64,000 nt of DNA from Lachnospira pectinoschiza (GCF_020564355.1 NZ_JAJCRR010000001.1:124001-188000), one strand, 5' to 3'; shown: positions 34,686-43,285, counted from the first letter of the stretch. Notes: generated by a model not told the origin, from the sequence alone. A program made the numbers and translations.

Positions 34686-37559
34686 ATGAAGAAGAAACTT
34701 CTAAGCCTTTTGCTTGCGTTGTGCCTTGTGATGGCACTTGTTCCGATGACAGCGTTTGCTGAAGGAACTTCAGTAGATAATTGGGACGGCTCGGCAGACA
34801 CGAGCTGGTATACGAGTGCGCCTGACGCTTCGGAATATCATATTTCAACGGCAGAACAGCTTGCAGGTTTGGCACAGCTGGTGAATACTGACCCCGGAAC
34901 TACAAATTTTGCAGGGAAAACTTTCTATTTGGAAAATGACCTTGATTTATCCGGACATGAATGGATTTCGATTGGTACTGTCCTCGGCGGGGATTACCCT
35001 GAATACAGTTTTTGCGGCGTGTTTGATGGACAGGGCCATGTAATCTCAAATCTCTACTCTCATGAATCATACATTGAGGGCGCGGATGAGTCCCATAATT
35101 TACTTAGAAATGCTCTGTTCGGCAGTGTTTACAACGGAGAAGTTAAAAACCTTGGTGTTGCAAACGCTGAAATCTGGATTGATCCTAAAGATAACAGTGC
35201 CGCAGGTAAAGGTATTTTAGTTGACTGGATGGGTAAGTCCAAAATCACGAACTGCTGGACATCCGGCAGTATTTACAGCGGCACCAAAATAGAAAAGAAT
35301 ATTGGCGGTATCGTTGGTGTTACCGTGCAGGGCTGCACCATTTCCGGTTGCTATTCTACTGCAACGCTTACAGGCAATTTCACGAATTCCGAGGGGTATT
35401 ATACAGATCCGCAGTATTTACCACCGGATACCATTGGTGGTATTGTTGGTGCAAGATTTGATGGCAATTTAACAGTCACAGATTGCTGGTTCGGCGGCAA
35501 AATTGTTGTCAATTCTATTCTGGCTGCCGTTGGCGGAATTGTTGGATATGCCGACACTGCAACTGTCAAGAATTGCATGGTCGTTACTAAGGATATTGGC
35601 AGAGATTCCGTAACAGAAGAAGTTAACACCTGCTGGGTAGCTTATGCCCTCGGCGGCACAGTAGAAAATTGCTATTGGCCGAATGACGAGAAAGCATATG
35701 ACCCGTCTCCGCTTGCGTATGTAGGAGGACAAAGTAACGAAGAACAAGGTACTGCCATCACAGACTTTACCTCCGCAGATGTTCTCACTGGCCTTCAGAC
35801 TAATGCCGGTGCGGGCGTTGAATGGGTTGCCAGAATCGGTCATCCAACTTTTGTGTGGGATGACAATAACATCCCCGCTGATTACACAGCTGTCGATGCA
35901 GCCATCGCAAGGGCAACGGCTCTTGATAGCAGCCTTTATACAAATTATTCTGCGGTAGAAGATTCCATTAACTCTGTTGACCGAGCAAAAAGCAAAGCCC
36001 AGCAAACAGAGGTTGATGCAATGGCAAAGGCTATTGAAGATGCCATTGCTGCCCTGCAATACAAGGATGCTGATTACACAAAGGTTGATGCAGCCATTGC
36101 CAAAGCAAATGCGCTAAACAAGAATGACTACAAGGATTTCTCCGGTGTGGAAGCTGCTGTCAATGCTGTTGTCCGTGACAAGAACATCACTGAACAGAGC
36201 GAAGTGGATGCAATGGCGAAGGCTATTGAAGATGCCATTGCCGCCCTGCAATACAAGGATGCTGATTACACAAAGGTTGATGCAGCCATTGCCAAAGCAA
36301 ATGCACTAAACAAGAATGACTACAAGGATTTCTCCGGTGTGGAAGCTGCCGTCAATGCTGTTGTCCGTGACAAGAATATCACTGAACAGAGCGAAGTTGA
36401 TGCAATGGCGAAGACTATTGAAGATGCCATTGCTGCCCTGCAATACAAGGATGCTGATTACACAAAGGTTGATGCAGCCATTGCCAAGGCAAATGCACTG
36501 AACAAGGACAACTACAAGGACTTCTCTGCTGTAGAAACTGCTGTCAATGCTGTTGTCCGTGACAAGAATATCACTGAACAGAGCGAAGTTGATGCAATGG
36601 CGAAGGCTATTGAAGATGCCATTGCTGCCCTGCAATACAAGGATGCCGATTACACAAAGGTAGATGCAGCCATTGCCAAAGCAAATGCACTGAACAAGGA
36701 TAACTACAAGGACTTCACCGGCGTGGAAGCCGCTGTGAATGCAGTGACCCGTGGTAAGAACCTTACGGAGCAGACCGAAGTGGATGCAATGGCGAAAGCT
36801 ATTGAAGATGCCATTGCTGCCCTGCAATACAAGGATGCTGATTACACAAAGGTTGATGCAGCCATTGCCAAAGCAAATGCGCTAAACAAGAATGACTACA
36901 AGGATTTCTCCGGTGTGGAAGCTGCTGTCAATGCTGTTGTCCGTGACAAGAACATCACTGAACAGAGCGAAGTGGATGCAATGGCGAAGGCTATTGAAGA
37001 TGCCATTGCTGCCCTGCAATACAAGGATGCCGATTACACAAAGGTAGATGCAGCCATTGCCAAAGCAAATGCACTGAACAAGGATAACTACAAGGACTTC
37101 ACCGGCGTGCAAGCCGCTGTGAATGCAGTGACCCGTGGTAAGAACCTTACGGAGCAGACCGAAGTTGATGCAATGGCGAAGGCTATTGAAGATGCCATTG
37201 CTGCCCTGCAATACAAGGATGCTGATTACACAAAGGTTGATGCAGCCATTGCCAAAGCAAATGCACTAAACAAGAATGACTACAAGGATTTCTCCGGTGT
37301 GGAAGCTGCTGTCAAGGCTGTTGTCCGTGGTAAAAATATTACGGAGCAATCCGAAGTAGACAAGATGGCAAAGACTATCGAAGATGCGATTGCTGCTCTT
37401 GAGAAAAAAACTGCCAGTACCAAACCGGGAACATCCGATAAGAGTCCGCAGACCGGCGATACAAGCAACCTTGCACTGTGGATTGCCCTGTTGTTCATCA
37501 GCGGCGGTGCAGCCATTGGCACAACGGTTGTAAGCAGGAAGAAAAAGTACAACAGATAA
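34686..37559 (+). CDS. secreted GLUG/FIVAR-repeat surface protein with C-terminal wall/membrane anchor
   Basis: From ATG 34686 (GGAGG 7 bases before) the product has 957 residues. It has a signal peptide (LLSLLLALCLVMALVPMTAFA) and an N-terminal ~370-residue region with GLUG-like beta-helix repeats (IGGIVGVTVQGCTISGCYS, VGGIVGYADTATVKNC). Eight FIVAR-type helical repeats follow, seven of them exactly 64 residues (YKDADYTKVDAAIAKANALN as the unit start). The C-terminus is SPQTGDTS, a membrane helix and RKKKYNR, a sortase-type anchor with Ser in place of Leu-Pro. FIVAR modules occur in adhesins and large glycan-binding enzymes. It is flanked by mobile-element genes, so it is probably transferred cargo. 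Confidence 0.85.
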   Translation: MKKKLLSLLLALCLVMALVPMTAFAEGTSVDNWDGSADTSWYTSAPDASEYHISTAEQLAGLAQLVNTDPGTTNFAGKTFYLENDLDLSGHEWISIGTVLGGDYPEYSFCGVFDGQGHVISNLYSHESYIEGADESHNLLRNALFGSVYNGEVKNLGVANAEIWIDPKDNSAAGKGILVDWMGKSKITNCWTSGSIYSGTKIEKNIGGIVGVTVQGCTISGCYSTATLTGNFTNSEGYYTDPQYLPPDTIGGIVGARFDGNLTVTDCWFGGKIVVNSILAAVGGIVGYADTATVKNCMVVTKDIGRDSVTEEVNTCWVAYALGGTVENCYWPNDEKAYDPSPLAYVGGQSNEEQGTAITDFTSADVLTGLQTNAGAGVEWVARIGHPTFVWDDNNIPADYTAVDAAIARATALDSSLYTNYSAVEDSINSVDRAKSKAQQTEVDAMAKAIEDAIAALQYKDADYTKVDAAIAKANALNKNDYKDFSGVEAAVNAVVRDKNITEQSEVDAMAKAIEDAIAALQYKDADYTKVDAAIAKANALNKNDYKDFSGVEAAVNAVVRDKNITEQSEVDAMAKTIEDAIAALQYKDADYTKVDAAIAKANALNKDNYKDFSAVETAVNAVVRDKNITEQSEVDAMAKAIEDAIAALQYKDADYTKVDAAIAKANALNKDNYKDFTGVEAAVNAVTRGKNLTEQTEVDAMAKAIEDAIAALQYKDADYTKVDAAIAKANALNKNDYKDFSGVEAAVNAVVRDKNITEQSEVDAMAKAIEDAIAALQYKDADYTKVDAAIAKANALNKDNYKDFTGVQAAVNAVTRGKNLTEQTEVDAMAKAIEDAIAALQYKDADYTKVDAAIAKANALNKNDYKDFSGVEAAVKAVVRGKNITEQSEVDKMAKTIEDAIAALEKKTASTKPGTSDKSPQTGDTSNLALWIALLFISGGAAIGTTVVSRKKKYNR
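36060..37403 (+). repeat. array of seven 192-bp coding repeats
   Basis: Units begin with TACAAGGATGC at 36060, 36252, 36444, 36636, 36828, 37020 and 37212, exactly 192 bases apart. At protein level, units 1, 2 and 5 are one type (NDYKDFSG, VVRDKNITEQS) and units 4 and 6 another (DNYKDFTG, VTRGKNLTEQT). A degenerate eighth unit precedes them from about 35,876. Alternation of near-identical types indicates duplication or gene conversion of unit pairs. Confidence 0.9.
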
Positions 37560-37596
37560 TTGAATAGCGTTCCCTTGCTCCAGCTTCCGAGCAAGA

Positions 37597-37628
37597 CAAA
37601 AGCGTCGTAGAAATACGGCGCTTTTTTG
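37597..37628 (+). terminator. terminator after the FIVAR-repeat gene
   Basis: AAAAGCG-T-CGT pairs with ACG-G-CGCTTTT, followed by TT. It lies 38 bases after the stop codon. Confidence 0.65.
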
Positions 37629-37712
37629 TTACCCGGAAGCGACAAACAGCGACTTGTGAATGACGGACGGTAAGGATACCGCCGCTAAAACAAAGCCGCT
37701 CATATCGAAAGA

Positions 37713-37765
37713 AAACGCCCAAAATCGCCCCGAAACCATACAGCGGGGTCAGGTTTTGGGCGTTT
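37713..37765 (+). repeat. long hairpin within mobile-element DNA
   Basis: AAACGCCCAAAA and TTTTGGGCGTTT (12 bp, perfect) enclose a second short pair, CCCCG/CGGGG. It lacks a terminal T-run, so it is probably an element-specific structure rather than a terminator. Confidence 0.6.
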
Positions 37766-37817
37766 CTGCGTTTCGGGAGCAAATCGGCAATTAGGCAGCG
37801 ATAAGGAGGTGTCCGTT

Positions 37818-37934
37818 ATGCCCCGTATGCCGAAATACCTCAAGAGAGAATGGGCGTTCCTTCTTGATGAGCGTGGCAGGAAGAAATACAACGAGCGTTG
37901 TGCAATCTTATGGAATAAATCTTATTTGTATTGA
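37818..37934 (+). pseudogene. truncated small transposon protein
   Basis: ATG 37818 with AAGGAGG upstream encodes MPRMPKYLKREWAFLLDERG and then RKKYNERC, after which the sequence joins recombinase-derived DNA and the frame ends at 37934. The N-terminus resembles small conserved proteins of TnpV-bearing transposons. The junction with the recombinase fragment lies near 37,897. Confidence 0.55.
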
Positions 37935-38158
37935 AGAAGGAATTGACTCGTCACAGACAAGTGGAAAACTTTTAATCTCTGTTTTGTCTGCGGTTGCAGA
38001 AATTGAAAGAGAGAATATCATCGAGCAGACAATGAATGGACGGAGGGAAAAGGCACGGCAAGGTGGTTGGAATGGCGGATTTGCACCATACGGATATTAT
38101 CTGAAAGATAATCAGCTTTTGATAGAAGAAACGGAAGCTGAAGCAATCAGAATTGTCT
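37897..38158 (+). pseudogene. large serine recombinase, internal fragment
   Basis: The frame reads YGINLICIEEGIDSSQTSGK, then SAVAEIERENIIEQTMNGRR and GGWNGGFAPYGYYL, which is the end of a resolvase catalytic domain running into the recombinase domain of TndX/TnpX-type enzymes. The catalytic Ser region at the N-terminus and everything after EAEAIRI are missing. Other gene fragments abut both ends. A C-terminal piece of a recombinase of the same kind lies at 41.56-42.09 kb. Confidence 0.75.
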
Positions 38159-38551
38159 ATTATTGGTGTTCATCCACATAATGCGAATGAATTACTTAAG
38201 TGGTTACAGAAAAGTGGATTCTCTGATATTATGTTAGGAGATTTTAATGCGGGAGATTATAAGAAAAGATGCGAGGATAGTAAGTTTAAAGATAATAGAA
38301 ATAATTATAGGAAACTGATATTGGAATATACGGATATATGTAACGGGCAAAAGACAAGACGAATGGTTTTTCCTAACGGCTTTGTGTATGAAACGCCAAT
38401 TGACCATGTATTAATTAAGGATAGTAGTGAACTTAAAAAAAAGTATCAATGCAAAATTGTTAAGATAGAAAGAAATGAGGATAATGTGTCAGACCATTAT
38501 CCGATATATTTTAAATTATCATGTTTAGATGAGGCAGATAAATTACATTAA
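38153..38551 (+). pseudogene. endonuclease/exonuclease/phosphatase-fold fragment
   Basis: The ~130-residue frame contains GVHPHNANELLKWLQ, DIMLGDFNAGDY, ETPIDHVLI and DNVSDHYPIYF, matching the metal and catalytic motifs of the C-terminal half of EEP nucleases/phosphatases (GDFN, DH, SDHYP). The N-terminal half is absent. The left end fuses directly to the recombinase fragment within a few bases of 38,156. It is probably inactive alone. Confidence 0.65.
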
Positions 38552-38582
38552 ACTTGGAGACAAATTGGTGCTAGAATATAAA

Positions 38583-38862
38583 TAGTACAAGCCAAAATGA
38601 GAAATTCCAAATACACATAAGCATGGTACAATAGAGATATGCTGAAGGAGGATCTCATATGGCAACGCAACATGACAAACAATTTAAACTTGATGCAATC
38701 CAGTATTATCAAGATCATAAAGATCTCGGTGTACGTGGATGTGCTGAAAATCTTGGCATCGGATACAGCACACTAACAAACGAGTATATGAAAGAACACA
38801 CACTGAGGCTGAGCTTCTGGCGGGTTAAAATGGGGAAAAATTTCTCATTTTAACTTGTACTA
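38583..38862 (+). mobile_element. 280-bp IS-derived miniature element
   Basis: Ends are inverted repeats: TAGTACAAGCCAAAATGAGA at the left and, on the opposite strand at the right, TAGTACAAGTTAAAATGAGA (24-bp arms, two mismatches). Inside, ATG 38659 with GAAGGAGG encodes a short protein beginning MATQHDKQFKLDAIQYYQDH, the start of an IS3-type OrfA with its helix-turn-helix. After about 39 residues most of the transposase is deleted. The element looks non-autonomous. I could not identify a clean target-site duplication. Confidence 0.7.
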
Positions 38863-38866
38863 AATC

Positions 38867-38894
38867 TTGACATAGAACCATGGCGAGGTATTCT
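38867..38894 (+). promoter_or_regulatory. promoter next to the IS-derived element, upstream of the kinase gene
   Basis: TTGACA, 16-base spacer, TATTCT begins 5 bases after the right end of the miniature element and 73 bases before the kinase start. The insertion may have created or altered expression of the ribulose genes. Confidence 0.5.
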
Positions 38895-38966
38895 ATAAGT
38901 AAGCGCTAAGAAAAACAAGCGACTGCGAAGCAGGCATTTGTGTCAAAATTACAAGGAGGTATTACA

Positions 38967-40556
38967 ATGGACGCAGCACAATTAATTATTGAGGGAAAGG
39001 GTTACTTAGGTATTGAGTTTGGGTCTACCAGAATTAAAGCCGTTCTGGTGGATAAGTCAGGAAATGTATTGGCATCCGGTGGACACAGCTGGGAAAACCG
39101 TTATGAAGATGGTGTCTGGACCTATTCTCTGAACGATATTTGGGATGGCTTACAGGATTGTTACAAGGATCTTAAGGAGAATGTGAAGAAGGAGTACGGT
39201 GTTACCTTAAAGCACTTAGATGCCATCGGATTCTCTGCGATGATGCATGGTTATCTGGCGTTTGATGAGAATGATACCATTCTGGTTCCGTTCCGTACCT
39301 GGAGAAATACGATTACAGAGGAAGCAGCTTCAAAGCTTACTGCAGAATTTAACTATAACATTCCGCAGAGATGGAGCATTGCACATCTTTATCAGGCAAT
39401 CCTGAACGGGGAAGAGCATGTTCCCTATGTGGATTTCTTTACAACACTGGCAGGCTATGTTCATTGGAGACTGACCGGAAGAAAGGTACTTGGAGTCGGT
39501 GATGCATCGGGAATGTTCCCGATTGACATTCACACCGGGGATTATGATCAGGCGATGATTCAGAAGTTTGATAAGCTGGTTGCGGATCAGAATTATCGTT
39601 GGAATCTCCGTGATATTCTTCCGAGGGTGTTAGCAGCAGGAGAGGAAGCAGGTGTGCTGACCGAAGAAGGAGCTTCCCTTCTTGATCCGAGTGGGGATCT
39701 GCAGGCAGGCATTCCGCTCTGTCCCCCGGAGGGTGATGCAGGAACCGGTATGGTCGCAACGAACAGCGTTGCGAAACGAACCGGTAATATCTCTGCAGGA
39801 ACCTCCATATTTGCCATGGTAGTTCTGGAAAAGGAGCTTTCCAAGGTATATCCGCAGATCGACCTTGTAACTACGCCGGATGGCGCGCTGGTTGGTATGG
39901 TACACTGTAATAATTGTACTTCAGATATCAATGCGTGGGTGAATCTGTTCAGGGAATTCGGTGAAATGTATGGTTTAACCTTTGATATGAATGATCTGTT
40001 TACAAAGCTTTACAGTGTTGCATTAAAGGGTGATCCGGACTGTGGCGGAATGATTTCCTATAATTACTTTTCCGGAGAGCCGGTTACCGGTTTTGATGCC
40101 GGTGCACCGTTGTTTGTACGTGATGCCGAGAGTAAGTTTACACTGGCGAATACCATGAGAATGCATCTGTATTCTGCACTTGCAGCTTTAAAATCCGGTA
40201 TGGATCTGATGCTGAAGGAAGAGGGTGTCCAGGTAGACCAGTTATTTGGACATGGCGGCTATTTCAAAACAAAAGGTGTCGGACAGAGAATTGCGGCAGC
40301 AGCTATGAATGCACCGGTATCGGTTATGGAAACAGCCGGTGAGGGCGGTGCCTGGGGTATTGCTGTTCTGGCTGCATTCCTTGCTAAGAAGAAGGACGGC
40401 CAGAGCCTTGGCGAGTTCTTGAATGAGGAGATTTTTGCCGGAAACAAGGGTGTTAAGATGGATCCTATGGCAGAGGATGTCGAGGGCTTTGAGAAGTTCA
40501 TGGAGAAGTATATGAAGAATCTCCCGGCTGAGAAGGCTGCTGTTGAGGCACTGTAG
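38967..40556 (+). CDS. FGGY-family carbohydrate kinase, probable L-ribulokinase
   Basis: Starting at ATG 38967 (AAGGAGG upstream) the product has 529 residues. Ribonuclease-H-like ATPase folds are visible: [18 protein letters not shown] at the N-terminus and [20 protein letters not shown] in the second domain. FGGY kinases phosphorylate ketoses or polyols. The araD gene just downstream makes L-ribulose the likely substrate, as for the clostridial AraK-type ribulokinase, which differs from classical AraB. Xylulose cannot be excluded. The gene is intact although it sits between mobile-element fragments. Confidence 0.8.
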   Translation: MDAAQLIIEGKGYLGIEFGSTRIKAVLVDKSGNVLASGGHSWENRYEDGVWTYSLNDIWDGLQDCYKDLKENVKKEYGVTLKHLDAIGFSAMMHGYLAFDENDTILVPFRTWRNTITEEAASKLTAEFNYNIPQRWSIAHLYQAILNGEEHVPYVDFFTTLAGYVHWRLTGRKVLGVGDASGMFPIDIHTGDYDQAMIQKFDKLVADQNYRWNLRDILPRVLAAGEEAGVLTEEGASLLDPSGDLQAGIPLCPPEGDAGTGMVATNSVAKRTGNISAGTSIFAMVVLEKELSKVYPQIDLVTTPDGALVGMVHCNNCTSDINAWVNLFREFGEMYGLTFDMNDLFTKLYSVALKGDPDCGGMISYNYFSGEPVTGFDAGAPLFVRDAESKFTLANTMRMHLYSALAALKSGMDLMLKEEGVQVDQLFGHGGYFKTKGVGQRIAAAAMNAPVSVMETAGEGGAWGIAVLAAFLAKKKDGQSLGEFLNEEIFAGNKGVKMDPMAEDVEGFEKFMEKYMKNLPAEKAAVEAL

Positions 40557-40656
40557 ACATATTTTAAAAACATGTAAATGTTGATAAAGATTTAAGAATA
40601 ACTATAAGATAAACATCTTAAAGTAAGAGATAAATATTTGGAAGGAAGGTTCTGTC

Positions 40657-41352
40657 ATGTTAGAAGAATTAAAAAAGAAGGTATACGAAGCAAATATGCT
40701 TCTTCCGAAATATGGTCTGGTAACATTTACCTGGGGTAATGTGAGTGCTATTGACCGTGAAACCGGATATTTTGTGATTAAGCCAAGTGGTGTGGATTAT
40801 GAAATTATGAAGCCGGAAGATATGGTGGTTATGGATCTTGAAGGAAACCGTGTGGAAGGAAGGTATAAGCCATCCTCCGATACACCGACCCATCTGGAGC
40901 TGTATAAGGCGTTTCCGGAAATAGGTGGAATTGTACATACCCATTCTTCCTATGCAACGAGCTGGGCACAGACCGGAAGAAGTATTCCCTGTTATGGTAC
41001 GACTCATGCGGATTATTTCTACGGAGAAATCCCCTGTGTGAGATGTCTGACGAAGGAAGAGATTAACTCTGCTTACGAAGAAAATACCGGACACCTGATT
41101 GTTTCGGAATTTAAACGCATGAAGAAGGATGTAATGGCAGTTCCTGCAGTGTTGTGCAAGAATCATGGTCCTTTTTCCTGGGGCAAGGATGCAAAGGAGG
41201 CCGTCCACAATGCGGTGGTTCTTGAAGAGGTTGCTAAGATGGCATATCGAACCGAGCTGATTCATCCGCAGGTAGCACCTGCCCCGCAGGAATTACAGGA
41301 TAAGCATTATTTCCGTAAGCATGGTGCAAATGCATATTACGGACAGAATTAA
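40657..41352 (+). CDS. araD: L-ribulose-5-phosphate 4-epimerase
   Basis: A 231-residue class II aldolase-fold enzyme: [32 protein letters not shown], then the zinc site [20 protein letters not shown] and [16 protein letters not shown]. The length and order fit AraD, which converts L-ribulose 5-phosphate to D-xylulose 5-phosphate for the pentose phosphate pathway. It lies 100 bases after the kinase gene. L-arabinose isomerase, needed for a full arabinose route, is not in the window. Confidence 0.88.
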   Translation: MLEELKKKVYEANMLLPKYGLVTFTWGNVSAIDRETGYFVIKPSGVDYEIMKPEDMVVMDLEGNRVEGRYKPSSDTPTHLELYKAFPEIGGIVHTHSSYATSWAQTGRSIPCYGTTHADYFYGEIPCVRCLTKEEINSAYEENTGHLIVSEFKRMKKDVMAVPAVLCKNHGPFSWGKDAKEAVHNAVVLEEVAKMAYRTELIHPQVAPAPQELQDKHYFRKHGANAYYGQN

Positions 41353-41378
41353 CAGGATATCGAGAGGGTATAAAACAG

Positions 41379-41563
41379 ATGAAGATGAAAACAGCACCTA
41401 TGGGGTAGAACAGCTGGGATTGTTATGGAGCGGCTGTTACAGAAGATATCGTACGACGGAACGCTGAATTTATGGCTGAGCATCTGAAGGAGTACGGTTG
41501 GGAATATATTGTGGTGGATATCCAATGGTATGTGCCTTATGCTGCAACCAATGAGTATCATCC
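41379..41563 (+). pseudogene. GH27 alpha-galactosidase-like gene, nonsense mutation and 3' deletion
   Basis: Starting 27 bases after araD with GAGAGGG upstream, the frame reads MKMKTAPMG, a TAG stop at 41406-41408, then NSWDCYGAAVTEDIVRRNAE and EYGWEYIVVDIQWYVP. GH27 enzymes begin PPMGWNSW, so the TAG replaces the Trp codon. After about 60 codons the sequence switches abruptly to recombinase DNA. The gene is therefore both nonsense-mutated and truncated, a decayed third member of the sugar operon. Confidence 0.75.
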
Positions 41564-42090
41564 TTGCAAAGCTGATTACAGCAATGACAAAAGAAGGAAA
41601 ATTTAAGGATGCCATTCAGGATAAGATTGGAGCGACTGTTGACACAACGGACCTGAAAAAACAGTTATCTGTATTAAATGCAAGTCTTCATCAGGCAGAG
41701 ACTATTAAAACCCGCCTTGAACAGCAGATGGATAATCTGGATGTTACGGACACTCATTACGATAAAAAAATATCAGATTTACAGAGACGATTGGATGCTC
41801 AATATGATAGAATAGATGAAGCGTATTCAGAATGTACGGATGCTGAAAAGAAACAGTTCATGCAGGCTTTTATTGAACGCATTGATATATTCCCGGAAAG
41901 ACGGGAAGATGGAAATTGGATTCAGAATATTAAGTTTCAGTTTCCAGTACCGATTATTAAAGAAGGCAAGGAAGTAGCACAAATCAAGGGAATTTCTTTG
42001 GACAAGGAGAAATCAAATGAGCATATGGTTTCCTTGGAAAAGTTATCAACACTTGAGACAATAGTATCACTAAATAAAACTGCAATATAA
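41562..42090 (+). pseudogene. large serine recombinase, C-terminal fragment
   Basis: The frame KLITAMTKEGKFKDAIQDKI, then a Leu/Gln coiled coil (LQRRLDAQYDRIDEAYSECT) and KKQFMQAFIERIDIFPER, is the typical C-terminus of Tn4451/TndX-like large serine recombinases. The catalytic and zinc-ribbon parts are missing. It fuses to the GH27 remnant at about 41,562. Together with the fragment at 37.9 kb it may represent one ancestral gene, with roughly 3.4 kb of unrelated DNA in between. Confidence 0.75.
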
Positions 42091-42100
42091 TTAAATATAT

Positions 42101-42116
42101 GGGGGGGGGAAAAAAA
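42101..42116 (+). promoter_or_regulatory. G9-A7 homopolymer tract serving as ribosome binding site
   Basis: Nine G residues followed by seven A residues lie directly before TATG of the LytTR regulator gene. No other Shine-Dalgarno sequence is present. Homopolymers of this length can change by slippage, which would alter spacing and strength of translation. Confidence 0.6.
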
Positions 42117-42117
42117 T

Positions 42118-42858
42118 ATGTTTAAGATAGCAATATGTGATGATGAACGTCATTTCAGGGAGCTGATTCATAGAATTCTGGAGGAATATATGGGTCAGAC
42201 GGGAATGGTTTATCAGATTGATGAGTTTCAATCCGGAGAGGAATTGCTTTGTCAGGGAATAGAACTTGTTAAATATCAAGTTGTTTTTCTTGATGTCAAT
42301 ATGACGGGGTTAAATGGCATTGAAACAGCCCGGAAAATCCGGAAAATCAGTGAGGATATATATATTGCATTTATAACGGCATTTATGACATATACGCTGG
42401 AAGGGTACAGAGTAAATGCTGTCAGATACATTCTTAAAAATACTGTCAATATGCCACAGATGATTTTTGAATGTATGGATACAATTATTTCTAAGCTGAA
42501 TTACGTTGTGAAAAAGAAAATCTTCCGTTTTAATGAAGGAATGAAAAATGTATCGTTAGAGCGTCTGTTATATATTGAAAGCAGACTGCATAAACTGATG
42601 TTTTATATTATGGAAGATGAGCTTAATATGTACACACTGTATGATACGCTCAATGATATAGAGAAAGAACTGGCAGGAAACGATTTTATCCGGATTCATC
42701 AGAGTTATTTAGTTAATATGAAACATATTGTAAAGATGAGCAGAAATAAAAACGGAAGGCATGATGCAGTATTAAGCAATGGAATAAAACTGGGAATTCC
42801 CAAAGCCAGATACAAAAAAGTGGATGAAACATTTATTGCGTATAAGGGGGTGTGGTAG
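42118..42858 (+). CDS. LytTR-family response regulator
   Basis: A 246-residue protein. The receiver domain (1 to about 125) has the acidic pair IAICDDE, phosphoacceptor Asp59 (VVFLDVNMTG) and a switch Thr/Lys region (FITAFMTY, RYILKN). A linker leads to a LytTR DNA-binding domain (about 140-240), with LERLLYIESRLHKLMFYI and FIRIHQSYLVNMKHIVKM. Such AgrA/ComE-like regulators bind pairs of short direct repeats and commonly control bacteriocin or quorum genes. A fitting repeat pair lies just upstream of the peptide operon. No histidine kinase gene is adjacent, so it is an orphan here. Confidence 0.88.
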   Translation: MFKIAICDDERHFRELIHRILEEYMGQTGMVYQIDEFQSGEELLCQGIELVKYQVVFLDVNMTGLNGIETARKIRKISEDIYIAFITAFMTYTLEGYRVNAVRYILKNTVNMPQMIFECMDTIISKLNYVVKKKIFRFNEGMKNVSLERLLYIESRLHKLMFYIMEDELNMYTLYDTLNDIEKELAGNDFIRIHQSYLVNMKHIVKMSRNKNGRHDAVLSNGIKLGIPKARYKKVDETFIAYKGVW

Positions 42859-42916
42859 ATGTTGAATTTTATTTTACGATAATGATTCCTGTATAAATAA
42901 TAAAACGGTACATCAA

Positions 42917-42951
42917 AAAAGGGTGATTTGTTATATGCAAATCACCCTTTT
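42917..42951 (+). terminator. hairpin after the response regulator gene
   Basis: AAAAGGGTGATTTG and CAAATCACCCTTTT form a perfect 14-bp stem with a 7-base loop. The T-run lies within the descending arm. It separates the regulator from the peptide operon promoter. Confidence 0.7.
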
Positions 42952-42959
42952 ACTGTCAT

Positions 42960-43022
42960 TTTCTGCAATACAAGGACACTTTCTGCAACATGAATTGTTT
43001 TTTAATCCGCAGATGCTATTAT
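42960..43022 (+). promoter_or_regulatory. promoter of the peptide operon with LytTR-type direct repeats
   Basis: TTTCTGCAA occurs at 42960-42968 and 42980-42988, 20 bases apart and in the same orientation, the usual layout of LytTR sites. The second ends 6 bases before a weak -35 (TTGTTT, 42995-43000). A 16-base spacer leads to an extended -10 (TGCTATTAT). A weak promoter with repeats just upstream suggests activation. Confidence 0.65.
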
Positions 43023-43044
43023 AAATGCACGGAGGTGATAGAGT

Positions 43045-43089
43045 GTGAAGCATCAGCACAAAAGACCGGTGAATTCTAAGAAAAAGTAA
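43045..43089 (+). CDS. possible 14-residue cationic leader peptide
   Basis: GTG 43045 follows a perfect GGAGGTGAT and encodes MKHQHKRPVNSKKK before a stop. It is the first translatable frame after the operon promoter. It could be a regulatory leader peptide, or simply an unused ribosome binding site. Its size gives no statistical support. Confidence 0.3.
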   Translation: MKHQHKRPVNSKKK

Positions 43090-43117
43090 ATAATTTGTAA
43101 GCAGAAAGGAGTTTGTA

Positions 43118-43285
43118 ATGACAGAAGTGGAGAATACTTATGGTTTAATTACCGCAGATGATATGGACACGATTGAGTTAAAGGAAATCAAGACAACGGA
43201 TTTGACGGAAGTTCACGGATTAGGCACAGGATTAAAAGCAGCAAAGGCGGGATCATATGCAGGCTCGGCGGCAGCAAATTTTTAG
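43118..43285 (+). CDS. RiPP precursor-like peptide 1 (divergent core)
   Basis: A 55-residue peptide with GGAG upstream. The N-terminal half shares the leader box of the other precursors (YGLITADDMDTIEL, residues 8-21). The C-terminal part (from about residue 34) is small-residue-rich but mixed, GLGTGLKAAKAGSYAGSAAANF, and lacks the E-x-(R/K)-S motif found before the Ala/Gly cores of the other four. It is the first substantial gene of the operon. It may give a distinct product or a partner peptide. Confidence 0.7.
   Translation: MTEVENTYGLITADDMDTIELKEIKTTDLTEVHGLGTGLKAAKAGSYAGSAAANF

Noticed and set aside
36306..37211. Repetitive minus-strand frames inside the FIVAR array
   Set aside because: They simply mirror the 192-bp repeats; the plus frame has signal peptide, domain repeats and anchor.
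36060..37403. CRISPR array
   Set aside because: Units are 192 bp, coding, contiguous and without unique spacers.
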